40,660 nucleotides of DNA from Proteobacteria bacterium SG_bin9 (GTDB taxonomy: Bacteria; Pseudomonadota; Alphaproteobacteria; Rhizobiales; Xanthobacteraceae). Both the position numbers and the translations under genes were made by a program. Of this stretch, positions 23,343 to 30,223 are shown piece by piece. The notes under the pieces were generated by a model. That model was given only the letters and a program-made list of their open reading frames with translations, did not search any database and was not told where the DNA came from. Numbering within the stretch: the stretch's first letter is position 1; every line of letters starts with the position of its first letter. The stretch lies in NCBI GenBank assembly GCA_002083525.1, contig LWDM01000044.1:21556-62215 (forward strand), written 5' to 3'.

Positions 23343-24172
23343 CCGCGGAAATTCTTTCTTTCGAGACCGGCCGCCCCGCCGAGGAGCGCGCCGATGACGA
23401 ACCGGCGCTGGTCGTCGACGTCGAGGGCTATGAGGGCCCGCTCGACCTGTTGCTCGCGCTGGCGCGGCAGCAGAAGGTCGATCTGTCGAAGATTTCGATC
23501 CTGGCGCTTGCCGACCAGTACCTCGCGTTCATCGAGGAAGCGCGCAAGGTCAAGCTGGAGCTTGCCGCCGATTATCTCGTGATGGCGGCGTGGCTGGCGT
23601 ATCTGAAATCACGTCTGCTGCTACCTGAACCGGCGACCGCTGACGGTCCGACGGCGGAAGACCTCGCAACCGCGCTCGCCGCGCGTCTGCGCCGGCTGGA
23701 AGCGATCCGCGAGGCCTCGAACCGGCTGATGACGCGCCCGCAGCTCGGCCGCGATATCTTCGCGCGCGGCAATCCGGAATCGATCGCCGAAATCAAGCAT
23801 CCGAAATGGACGGCGACGCTGTTCGATCTGCTGACCGCCTATTCGGCGCAACGCCAGCAGCGTGTGCTTGCGACCGTGCATCTGGCAAAGCGCACCGTGT
23901 GGTCGCTCTCCGAAGCCCGCGCGTCGCTGGAGCGCCTGGTTGGCATGGCCGACGACTGGAGCCGGCTCGACGAGTTCCTGATCAACTACGTCGTCGATCC
24001 GACGCAGAAGGCGACCGTGTTCGCATCGAGCTTTGCGGCTGCGCTCGAACTGGTGCGCGAAGGCACCGTCGATCTGCATCAGCAGGAAGCATTCGCACCC
24101 CTTTATTTCCGTAAGCGCACGACGCCGCTGGCGATCGACGCTGTGACCGCGCCCGATGGGCCGGCGAACTAG
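23339..24172 (+). CDS. scpA: Segregation and condensation protein A
   Basis: The 277-residue kleisin subunit of the SMC-ScpAB condensin, which bridges SMC heads and organises the chromosome. VEGYEGPLDLLLALARQQKV followed by DLSKISILALADQYLAFIEE is the highly conserved N-terminal SMC-binding region. The middle is a charged variable linker, and the C-terminus has a winged-helix-like region with VREGTVDLHQQEAFAPLY. The start overlaps the nagZ stop (ATGA). scpB follows after 25 bp. SMC itself is not in the window. Confidence 0.95.
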   Translation: MTAEILSFETGRPAEERADDEPALVVDVEGYEGPLDLLLALARQQKVDLSKISILALADQYLAFIEEARKVKLELAADYLVMAAWLAYLKSRLLLPEPATADGPTAEDLATALAARLRRLEAIREASNRLMTRPQLGRDIFARGNPESIAEIKHPKWTATLFDLLTAYSAQRQQRVLATVHLAKRTVWSLSEARASLERLVGMADDWSRLDEFLINYVVDPTQKATVFASSFAAALELVREGTVDLHQQEAFAPLYFRKRTTPLAIDAVTAPDGPAN

Positions 24173-24197
24173 AGTTCAAGTGGAAGGAGAAGAAGCC

Positions 24198-24914
24198 ATG
24201 GCAAGTCTGGCCGAGAAACGCGTCGTTGAAGTCGCGGAGCCTTCCGAGCAAACCGGTGCACGGCCGGAAGAGCTGCGGCTGCTGGAAGCGCTGCTGTTCG
24301 CCTCGAGCGAGCCACTGGATCAGGCGGCGCTTGCGAAGCGCATGCCCGAGGGCGTCGATGTGAAGGAAGCGCTGGCGCAGCTGCAGGCGGAGTACGCGCT
24401 GCGCGGCGTCAACCTCGTCAAGATCGGCAACAAGTGGACGTTCCGCACGGCCAACGATCTGTCGTGGCTGATGACGCGCGAGAGCACCGAGACGCGGCGT
24501 CTGTCGCGTGCGGCGATCGAGACGCTGGCGATCATCGCCTACCACCAGCCGGTGACGCGTACGGAGATCGAGGAAATCCGCGGCGTCATCACCTCCAAGG
24601 GCACGCTCGACGTGCTGCTGGAGACGGGCTGGATCAAGCCGCGCGGCCGCCGCAAGACTCCGGGCCGTCCGTTGACCTTCGGAACCACCGAAGCTTTCCT
24701 GTCGCAGTTCAGCCTCGAGGCGCTGGGCGACCTTCCGGGTCTCGAGGAACTGAAGGGGACAGGACTGCTCGATCCGCGGCTGCCCTCGAGCTTCAGCATT
24801 CCGGTTCCCTCCGACGATCCGGCGCTGCGCGAGGACGAGGATCCGCTGGAGCCGGGTGACCTGGATTTCGGTCTGGCCCCCGCGGTCGAGCCGGAAACTG
24901 GCTCGAAAGAGTAG
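24198..24914 (+). CDS. scpB: Segregation and condensation protein B
   Basis: A 238-residue partner of ScpA. It contains tandem winged-helix domains: the first around ELRLLEALLFASSEPLDQAA and the second with RAAIETLAIIAYHQPVTRTE and EIRGVITSKGTLDVLLETGW, the family hallmark. The acidic C-terminal tail is variable. ATG 24198 was chosen because GGAAGGAG lies at 24182-24189; a more upstream in-frame ATG (24156) falls within scpA. A hairpin ending in a T-run follows, probably closing the nagZ-scpA-scpB unit. Confidence 0.94.
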   Translation: MASLAEKRVVEVAEPSEQTGARPEELRLLEALLFASSEPLDQAALAKRMPEGVDVKEALAQLQAEYALRGVNLVKIGNKWTFRTANDLSWLMTRESTETRRLSRAAIETLAIIAYHQPVTRTEIEEIRGVITSKGTLDVLLETGWIKPRGRRKTPGRPLTFGTTEAFLSQFSLEALGDLPGLEELKGTGLLDPRLPSSFSIPVPSDDPALREDEDPLEPGDLDFGLAPAVEPETGSKE

Positions 24915-24949
24915 CCGTTCACACGGTAACGATAGCGGCAACAAGTCGT

Positions 24950-24974
24950 TTGGCCGCGCGTTAGGCGCGGCTAA
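24950..24974 (+). terminator. Probable terminator after scpB
   Basis: GCCGCGC / GCGCGGC is a perfect 7-bp stem with a 5-nt loop; U-A and G-U pairs extend it to 10 bp. A five-T run sits a few bases further (24982-24986). It lies 36 bp after the scpB stop. Confidence 0.55.
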
Positions 24975-25066
24975 GTCCTTGTTTTTGACACCTCCCGCGC
25001 CTAGTTTCGGGGCAGATATGGGCTGGCTCAAAGCGTCGGCCGCGCCGCTTTTTGGAGGGCTGAACT

Positions 25067-25300
25067 ATGGGTTCAATGAGTATCTGGCACTGGCTGCTGG
25101 TGATCGTGGTCGTGCTGCTGCTGTTCGGCCGCGGCAAGATTTCCGATCTGATGGGCGACATGGCCCAGGGCATCAAGGCCTTCAAGAAGGGCATGAAGGA
25201 AGACGAAACGGCTGAAAAGCCGGCCGAGCCCATGAAGACCATCGACAATGCGGCGCCGAGCCAGCCGGTGCGCACCGACGCCACCACCAAGGTCGGCTGA
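25067..25300 (+). CDS. tatA: Sec-independent translocase subunit TatA
   Basis: A 77-residue TatA: a short N-terminal transmembrane helix (WHWLLVIVVVLLLFGRGKI), the hinge F-G-R-G-K, an amphipathic helix (DLMGDMAQGIKAFKKGMKED) and a soluble tail. It forms the pore-like oligomer for folded proteins with twin-arginine signals. GGAGGG just upstream of ATG 25067 is a strong ribosome site. It is the first of tatA-tatB-tatC but is separated from tatB by 110 bp that hold a strong hairpin, which might help make TatA the most abundant subunit. Confidence 0.93.
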   Translation: MGSMSIWHWLLVIVVVLLLFGRGKISDLMGDMAQGIKAFKKGMKEDETAEKPAEPMKTIDNAAPSQPVRTDATTKVG

Positions 25301-25318
25301 CGTCGAAGGCGCGGTTTG

Positions 25319-25350
25319 AACCGGCACGCGGATCGATTGACGTGCCGGTT
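25319..25350 (+). promoter_or_regulatory. Long hairpin between tatA and tatB
   Basis: AACCGGCACG and CGTGCCGGTT form a perfect 10-bp stem with a 12-nt loop. No T-run follows, so it looks like an RNA-stabilising or attenuating structure inside the tat operon. A second 6-bp stem (AAGGCC / GGCCTT, 25380-25395) lies just before the tatB start. Confidence 0.45.
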
Positions 25351-25410
25351 GTCGGCTAAACTAGCGCCTTGAGGAGATGAAGGCCGGACGGCCTTCGAGC
25401 GGAAAATTCC

Positions 25411-25839
25411 ATGTTCGATATCGGGTGGAGTGAACTGGTTCTGATCGGCGTCGTCGCGCTGATCGTGCTTGGCCCGAAGGAATTGCCCGGCGTGCTGCGC
25501 ATGGTTGGCCAGTGGGTCGGCAAGGCGCGTCGGATGGCCGCCGATTTCCAGGGCCAATTCCAGGAAGCGATGCGCGAGGCCGAAATGGCCGACGTGAAGA
25601 AGTCTTTCGACGACGTCAAGAACGCTGCGCACGATTTTACCGGCGGCAATCTGCTGACCAACGCACAGCAGCAGGTTGAGGAAGCGATCAAGCTCGACAC
25701 CTCGCGCACCGAGACGCCGCCGGCGACGCCTGCACCCGAGGCGCGGCCGGCTGCAGCGACGTCTGCCACGCCTGCAACCGAGACAATGCCCGCACCGGAG
25801 GTCAAGACCGAGGCCAAAACTGAGGCCAAGGCGTCATGA
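25411..25839 (+). CDS. tatB: Sec-independent translocase subunit TatB
   Basis: A 142-residue TatB, the substrate-receptor partner of TatC. MFDIGWSELVLIGVVALIVL is the typical N-terminal helix with the conserved Glu, followed by GPKELPGVLRMVGQWVGKAR, which includes the G-P hinge and the amphipathic helix. The C-terminal third is a Pro/Ala/Glu/Thr-rich tail with repeated EAKTEAK. The stop codon overlaps the tatC start (ATGA, 25836-25839). Its own ribosome site is weak, perhaps limiting its level compared with TatA. Confidence 0.94.
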   Translation: MFDIGWSELVLIGVVALIVLGPKELPGVLRMVGQWVGKARRMAADFQGQFQEAMREAEMADVKKSFDDVKNAAHDFTGGNLLTNAQQQVEEAIKLDTSRTETPPATPAPEARPAAATSATPATETMPAPEVKTEAKTEAKAS

Positions 25840-26657
25840 CAATCGAGGATATCGAGGCCACCAAGGCGCCGCTGATCGAGCATCTGATCGAACTGCGTTC
25901 GCGCCTGATCAAGGCGCTGCTCGCGTTCGGCGTCGCCTTCATCCTGTGTTTCTTCTTCGCCAAGCAGATTTACAACACGCTGATCTGGCCGTTCGTGTGG
26001 ATCGCGGGGCCTGAGCACTCGAAGTTCATCTACACGGCGCTCCTCGAATACTTCATCACGCAGCTCAAGCTCGCGATGTTCGGCGCGGCCTTCATCTCGT
26101 TTCCAGTGATCGCCGGGCAGATCTACATGTTCGTGGCGCCGGGCCTCTATCGCAACGAGCGTCAGGCTTTCCTGCCGTATCTCGTCGCGACGCCGTTCTT
26201 CTTCGCGCTCGGCTCGGCGCTGGTCTACTTCATCGTCATGCCGATGCTGGTGCGCTTCTCGATCGGCATGGAGCAGGGCGCAGGCGCCGGACAGGCGGAA
26301 ATCGCGCTGCTGCCGAAGGTCGGCGAATATCTGTCGCTGATGATGTCGCTGATCTTCGCGTTCGGCATCGCATTCCAGCTGCCGGTGATCCTGACGTTGC
26401 TCGGCCGCATCGGCGTGCTCACCTCGACGCAGCTGCGCGAGAAGCGCCGCTATTTCATCGTCGGCGCCTTCGTGATCGCGGCCGTGCTGACGCCGCCGGA
26501 CGTGATCAGCCAGATTTCGCTCGCGGTGCCGCTGATGCTGCTCTACGAAGGTTCGATCTGGGCGGTGAAGATCGTCGAGAAGAACCGGTCCGCGACCCAG
26601 ATGACTGGGGCGTCGCCGACGCCGCCGGAATCGTCGTCGACCAATCCGGCGGAATAG
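25836..26657 (+). CDS. tatC: Sec-independent translocase subunit TatC
   Basis: A 273-residue polytopic core receptor that recognises twin-arginine signal peptides. The N-terminus APLIEHLIELRSRLIKALLA contains the family's H-L-x-E-L-R motif, part of the signal binding site. Six transmembrane segments are visible; the central loop has GLYRNERQAFLPYL with the essential Glu, and FGIAFQLPVILTLLGRIGVL is the conserved helix 5. The tail is Pro/Ser-rich. Translation is coupled to tatB. A 142-bp gap with a dispersed repeat follows before serS. Confidence 0.96.
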   Translation: MTIEDIEATKAPLIEHLIELRSRLIKALLAFGVAFILCFFFAKQIYNTLIWPFVWIAGPEHSKFIYTALLEYFITQLKLAMFGAAFISFPVIAGQIYMFVAPGLYRNERQAFLPYLVATPFFFALGSALVYFIVMPMLVRFSIGMEQGAGAGQAEIALLPKVGEYLSLMMSLIFAFGIAFQLPVILTLLGRIGVLTSTQLREKRRYFIVGAFVIAAVLTPPDVISQISLAVPLMLLYEGSIWAVKIVEKNRSATQMTGASPTPPESSSTNPAE

Positions 26658-26707
26658 GGCGCTGCCGGGCGGCGTCCTGAAATACAGTCAATTCAACGCT
26701 TTCTGAT

Positions 26708-26745
26708 TCGTCTTGCCCGCTCTTGTGCCGGGCATCCACGTCTTT
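26708..26745. repeat. Partial copy of a dispersed Bradyrhizobium-group intergenic repeat
   Basis: The stretch reads as CTTGTGCCGGGCATCCACG within a longer block and includes a short TGCCCG / CGGGCA hairpin (26714-26719 with 26729-26734). In-frame it translates as PALVPGIHVF, and in reverse as KDVDARHKSGQD, peptides I recognise as the usual artefacts of the abundant palindromic repeat of Bradyrhizobium and relatives. Only the left half is well preserved; CAATGACGCCGG shortly after (26759-26770) may be a decayed remnant of the right half. Number of genomic copies cannot be judged here. Confidence 0.6.
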
Positions 26746-26799
26746 TACAGACCAGCCAGCAATGACGCCGGGAAGGACTCGGCTCATGGGAATAAGCCA

Positions 26800-28092
26800 A
26801 TGCACGACATTCGCGCGATCCGAGACAATCCCGAAGCTTTCGATGCCGCTTTGAAGCGGCGCGGGCTCGAGGCGATGTCGTCGTCGTTGCTCGCCATCGA
26901 CGAGCGGCGGCGGACCGCGATTGTTGCGGCCGAGCAGGCGCAGGCGCGCCGCAACGCTGCGTCGAAGGATATCGGTGAGGCCAAGAAGACCAAGGATGAG
27001 GCGCGCGCCGCAACGCTGATGGCAGAGGTCGCCGATCTTAAGGTGAAGCTGCCCGAGCTTGAAGCGGCTGCGAAGGCCGCGGAGGATGAACTGCGCACGG
27101 TTCTTGCCGGCATTCCGAACCTGCCGCTCGATGAAGTGCCGTTCGGTTCTGACGAACACGGCAATGTGCATCACCATCAGTTCGGCGCGAAGAAGAGCTA
27201 TGCGTTCAATCCGAAGCCGCACTTCGATCTCGGCGAAGCGCTGAAGCAGATGGACTTCGAGACGGCCGCAAAGCTGTCTGGTGCGCGCTTTGTCGTGCTC
27301 AAGAAGGGCCTGGCGCGGCTTGAGCGTGCCATCGGCCAGTTCATGATCGATCTGCACACCAACGAGCACGGCTACATGGAAGTGAATCCGCCGTTGCTGG
27401 TGCGCGATGAGGCAATGTTCGGCACGACGCAGTTGCCGAAGTTCGAAGAGGATCAGTTCTGGGTCACCGGTGACGGCTTCCGGCTCGGACTGATCCCCAC
27501 CGCCGAAGTGCCGCTGACCAATCTCGTGCGTGAATCCATCCTCGACGAAAAAGAATTGCCGATGCGTCTCACAGCGCTGACGCCGTGCTTCCGCGCGGAA
27601 GCGGGCGCGGCCGGCAAGGACACACGCGGCATGATCCGCCAGCATCAGTTCACCAAGGTTGAGCTGGTTTCGGTTACGACACCTGAGGCAAGCAAGGACG
27701 AGCACGAGCGCATGCTCTCCTGCGCCGAAGAAGTGCTGAAGCGGCTCGATCTGCACTATCGCGTCATGACGCTGTGCACCGGCGACATGGGCTTCGCCTC
27801 GCAGAAGACCTACGACATCGAGGTCTGGATGCCGGGTCAGGGCGAGGGCGGTGCCTATCGTGAGATTTCATCGTGCTCGGTGTGCGGCGACTTTCAGGCG
27901 CGCCGGATGGATGCGCGTTATCGCGGCCCGGATAACAAGCCCCGCTTCGTGCACACGCTGAACGGCTCGGGCACGGCGGTCGGCCGTGCGCTGATCGCGG
28001 TGATGGAAAATTATCAGGAAGCCGATGGATCGATCGCGGTCCCGGCTGCGCTGCAGCCCTACATGGGCGGCATGAAGAAAATCGAGGCATAA
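26800..28092 (+). CDS. serS: Seryl-tRNA synthetase
   Basis: A 430-residue class II synthetase charging tRNA-Ser and tRNA-Sec. MHDIRAIRDNPEAFDAALKR is the standard N-terminus, followed by the long antiparallel coiled coil (about 30-100) that contacts the tRNA variable arm. Motif 2 includes PCFRAEAGAAGKDTRGMIRQ and QFTKVE; motif 3 is NGSGTAVGRALIAVMEN. ATG 26800 is chosen although the frame stays open to a TTG at 26713, because the additional residues are the translated repeat element and not conserved. surE starts only 5 bp after the stop, so serS-surE are probably one transcript. Confidence 0.96.
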   Translation: MHDIRAIRDNPEAFDAALKRRGLEAMSSSLLAIDERRRTAIVAAEQAQARRNAASKDIGEAKKTKDEARAATLMAEVADLKVKLPELEAAAKAAEDELRTVLAGIPNLPLDEVPFGSDEHGNVHHHQFGAKKSYAFNPKPHFDLGEALKQMDFETAAKLSGARFVVLKKGLARLERAIGQFMIDLHTNEHGYMEVNPPLLVRDEAMFGTTQLPKFEEDQFWVTGDGFRLGLIPTAEVPLTNLVRESILDEKELPMRLTALTPCFRAEAGAAGKDTRGMIRQHQFTKVELVSVTTPEASKDEHERMLSCAEEVLKRLDLHYRVMTLCTGDMGFASQKTYDIEVWMPGQGEGGAYREISSCSVCGDFQARRMDARYRGPDNKPRFVHTLNGSGTAVGRALIAVMENYQEADGSIAVPAALQPYMGGMKKIEA

Positions 28093-28097
28093 GAAAA

Positions 28098-28865
28098 ATG
28101 CGCATTCTCTGCACCAACGACGACGGCATTCACGCGCCCGGCCTGCAGATCGTCGAGGAAATCGCCAAGCAGATTTCCGACGATGTGTGGATCGTCGCGC
28201 CCGAGCTCGATCAGTCCGGTGTGTCGCACTCGCTGTCGCTGAACGATCCGTTGCGTCTGCGCGAAGTCAGTCCGCGTCACTTCGCGGTGCGCGGCACGCC
28301 GACCGACTGCGTTATCATGGGATCGCGCCACATCCTCGGCGACAAGGGTCCAGATCTCGTCCTCTCCGGTGTCAACAAGGGCCGCAACGTCGCGGAAGAC
28401 GTCGTCTACTCTGGCACGATTGCCGGTGCGCTCGAAGGCACGATCCTCGGCATTCCGTCGTTCGCGCTATCGCAGGAATTCAGCATGGAGACGCGCCACA
28501 ACCCGCACTGGGATTCGGCGATCAAGTTCGGACCCGAAGTCATTCGTAAGGTGATGAAGGCCGGCGTCCCGCGCGACACCGTCATCAACGTCAATTTCCC
28601 CGCATGTGCGCCGGCCGACGTGAAGGGCATCTCCGTCGTGCGACAGGGCAAGCGCAATCAGGGCTTCCTGAAGATAGACAAGCGTCACGACGGTCGCGGC
28701 AATCCGTATTTCTGGATCGGCTTTGAGCGTCTCGCCAATGTCGATCCGCCGGGTGAGGGCACCGACCTTGCGGCGCTGGCCGCGCGCTATGTTTCCGTAA
28801 CGCCGCTGCGGCTCAACCGCACGGACGAGGCGTTCTCGGAAAAGCTTGTCGATATTCTGAAATAA
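28098..28865 (+). CDS. surE: 5'/3'-nucleotidase SurE
   Basis: A 255-residue metal-dependent nucleoside monophosphatase acting on 5'- and 3'-nucleotides and perhaps short polyphosphate. The N-terminus MRILCTNDDGIHAPG supplies metal ligands D8 and D9; S40 in DQSGVSHSLS and an Asn in SGVNKGRN complete the family's active site. DVVYSGTIAGALEGTI is another conserved block. Length is normal. It follows serS after 5 bp and is convergent with a receiver-domain gene 9 bp beyond. The order surE-pcm-nlpD seen in gammaproteobacteria is kept, apart from that insertion. Confidence 0.95.
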   Translation: MRILCTNDDGIHAPGLQIVEEIAKQISDDVWIVAPELDQSGVSHSLSLNDPLRLREVSPRHFAVRGTPTDCVIMGSRHILGDKGPDLVLSGVNKGRNVAEDVVYSGTIAGALEGTILGIPSFALSQEFSMETRHNPHWDSAIKFGPEVIRKVMKAGVPRDTVINVNFPACAPADVKGISVVRQGKRNQGFLKIDKRHDGRGNPYFWIGFERLANVDPPGEGTDLAALAARYVSVTPLRLNRTDEAFSEKLVDILK

Positions 28866-28874
28866 GCCGCCGCG

Positions 28875-29252
28875 TCAGGCCGCGGTCGCGCCGAGCGCGC
28901 CCTGGATAACCCGGGAGAGCGTTTCCATCTGGAAGGGCTTCTGCAGCAGTGGACGGTCGCGGAACTTCTCGGGCAATCCCTGCACGCCATAACCGGTTGC
29001 GAAAACGAACGGCCGGTTGAGGCCTTCGATCGCTTCCGCCACCGGCGAGATCAGCCGTCCATTGACGTTGACGTCGAGAATGGCGAAGTCGAAGTCGGTG
29101 CACTTGGCGAGCCGGACTGCGTCGTCGATGTCGCCGGCCTCGGCGGCGATGCGGTAGCCGAGCTGTTCCAGCATATCGACCACCATCATCCGGATCATGA
29201 CCTCGTCCTCGACCACCAGGGCCGAGCGCTGCTGCGAAGTGGCCGTTGTCAT
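28875..29252 (-). CDS. Single-domain response regulator (orphan receiver)
   Basis: A 125-residue stand-alone receiver domain. ALVVEDEVMIRMMVVDMLEQ gives the acidic pair E15/D16, FAILDVNVNG gives phospho-acceptor D60, and the switch Thr T86 (FVFATGYG) and lysine K105 (LLQKPF) are present, so it should be phosphorylatable. There is no output domain and no histidine kinase nearby. The V-N-V-N-G after the Asp and the FATGYG block are typical of alphaproteobacterial single-domain regulators that relay phosphate or bind partners. It sits antisense between surE and pcm, breaking a usually continuous order. Partner unknown. Confidence 0.87.
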   Translation of the reverse strand: MTTATSQQRSALVVEDEVMIRMMVVDMLEQLGYRIAAEAGDIDDAVRLAKCTDFDFAILDVNVNGRLISPVAEAIEGLNRPFVFATGYGVQGLPEKFRDRPLLQKPFQMETLSRVIQGALGATAA

Positions 29253-29464
29253 TCCGGTCGTCCTTGCCCCAAACCGTCATCCGGCAGATACGAATCCTAG
29301 AACAGAACTTTGTTCCGGGCAAAACCAATTACGCCCTTGGTGCCGTGCAGCGTGGAACCCCACATGCGATCCGGTATCAGTTCGGCAATTGACAATGCGT
29401 GACAATATCTCTCCTTGAGCCTGAATCAGCAGCCGCCAATCGCGTGAAGTTGTAGAGAGTATCG

Positions 29465-30115
29465 ATGCCGAGAGCCGACCAAGCGGCTGAGAAAATGAAA
29501 TTCCAGCTCACGCTGCGCCAGCGTGGGATCAGCGATCAATCAGTGCTTCGGGCGATGGAAGAGGTGTCGCGCGAGGAGTTCGTCGATCCGTTCGATCGCC
29601 ATCAGGCTTACCGCGATAACGCACTGCCGATCGCTTGCGGCCAAACGATCAGCCAGCCATTCGTTGTGGCGTTCATGACCGAGCAGTTGCAGCTGAAGCC
29701 GGAGCATCGGGTGCTCGAGATCGGCACCGGATCGGGCTACCAGGCTGCGGTGTTGTCGCGGCTGGTGCGCGATGTTGTGACAGTCGAACGATTTCGCACG
29801 CTGGCGGAAGCGGCGAGGGAACGTCTGGCGCGGCTTGGCTGCGCCAATGTCGATGTGCAACTGGGTGATGGGCTGTCGGCTGGTCTGCCACTGGGCCAGT
29901 TCGATCGTGTCCTGGTGACCGCAGCGCTTGAGCGTATCCCGGATGCGCTGGTGGATAGGCTGGCACCCGATGGTGTGCTGGTTGCCCCGGTCGGCCCTCA
30001 CTACGGGGTCCAGATGCTGCAACGATTGCGGCTCACCGCAGGCGGACGAGAGGTCAAGGACTTGGTCGAGGTGCGTTTCGTCCCGGCGTTGCCGGGACTC
30101 GCGCGGGAAACCTGA
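29465..30115 (+). CDS. pcm: Protein-L-isoaspartate O-methyltransferase
   Basis: A 216-residue SAM-dependent methyltransferase that repairs isoaspartyl damage in proteins. The family blocks are VLRAMEEVSREEFVDP, YRDNALPIACGQTISQPFVV (substrate region with Q-T-I-S-Q-P), the SAM loop VLEIGTGSGYQAAVLSRLV and the post-motif VTVERFRTLAEAARERL. DRVLVTAALERIPDALVDRL is slightly divergent (usually TAA..-P). A 212-bp gap before it separates it from the receiver gene. It is followed after 108 bp by the NlpD-like gene, as in the surE-pcm-nlpD order of gammaproteobacteria. Confidence 0.93.
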   Translation: MPRADQAAEKMKFQLTLRQRGISDQSVLRAMEEVSREEFVDPFDRHQAYRDNALPIACGQTISQPFVVAFMTEQLQLKPEHRVLEIGTGSGYQAAVLSRLVRDVVTVERFRTLAEAARERLARLGCANVDVQLGDGLSAGLPLGQFDRVLVTAALERIPDALVDRLAPDGVLVAPVGPHYGVQMLQRLRLTAGGREVKDLVEVRFVPALPGLARET

Positions 30116-30156
30116 CGCCGCCATGTCGTCGCATTTATGAAAGGCTTTTCCGGCAG

Positions 30157-30171
30157 TTAAAGGGTTGTTTA
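30157..30171. promoter_or_regulatory. Near-consensus CtrA-type site before the nlpD-like gene
   Basis: TTAA (30157-30160), seven bases, then TTTA (30168-30171) differs from TTAA-N7-TTAA by one base. It lies in the loop of an 8-bp inverted repeat, CCGGCAGT / ACTGCCGG (30150-30157 with 30171-30178), 53 bp upstream of the start codon. Binding is inferred and weaker than at 932-946. Confidence 0.3.
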
Positions 30172-30193
30172 CTGCCGGCGTGTTTACTCAAAT

Positions 30194-30211
30194 TTGCGTT
30201 TAGTTGCGTTT
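30194..30211. repeat. Tandem 8-bp direct repeat in the nlpD-like leader
   Basis: TTGCGTTT occurs twice with a 2-bp spacer, i.e. a 10-bp period, just before ATG 30224. Flanking TTACTCA (30184-30190) and TGAGTAA (30215-30221) form an inverted repeat around it. Could be a binding site on one DNA face or a leader structure. Confidence 0.4.
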
Positions 30212-30223
30212 GTGTGAGTAACC

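Noticed and set aside
24985..24990. TTGACA before tatA as a -35 element
   Set aside because: No -10-like hexamer at proper spacing; the nearest (GATATG) is about 24 bp away.
26713..26799. N-terminal extension of SerS from TTG 26713
   Set aside because: The extra residues are the translation of a dispersed repeat; SerS homologues begin at MHDIRAIRDN.
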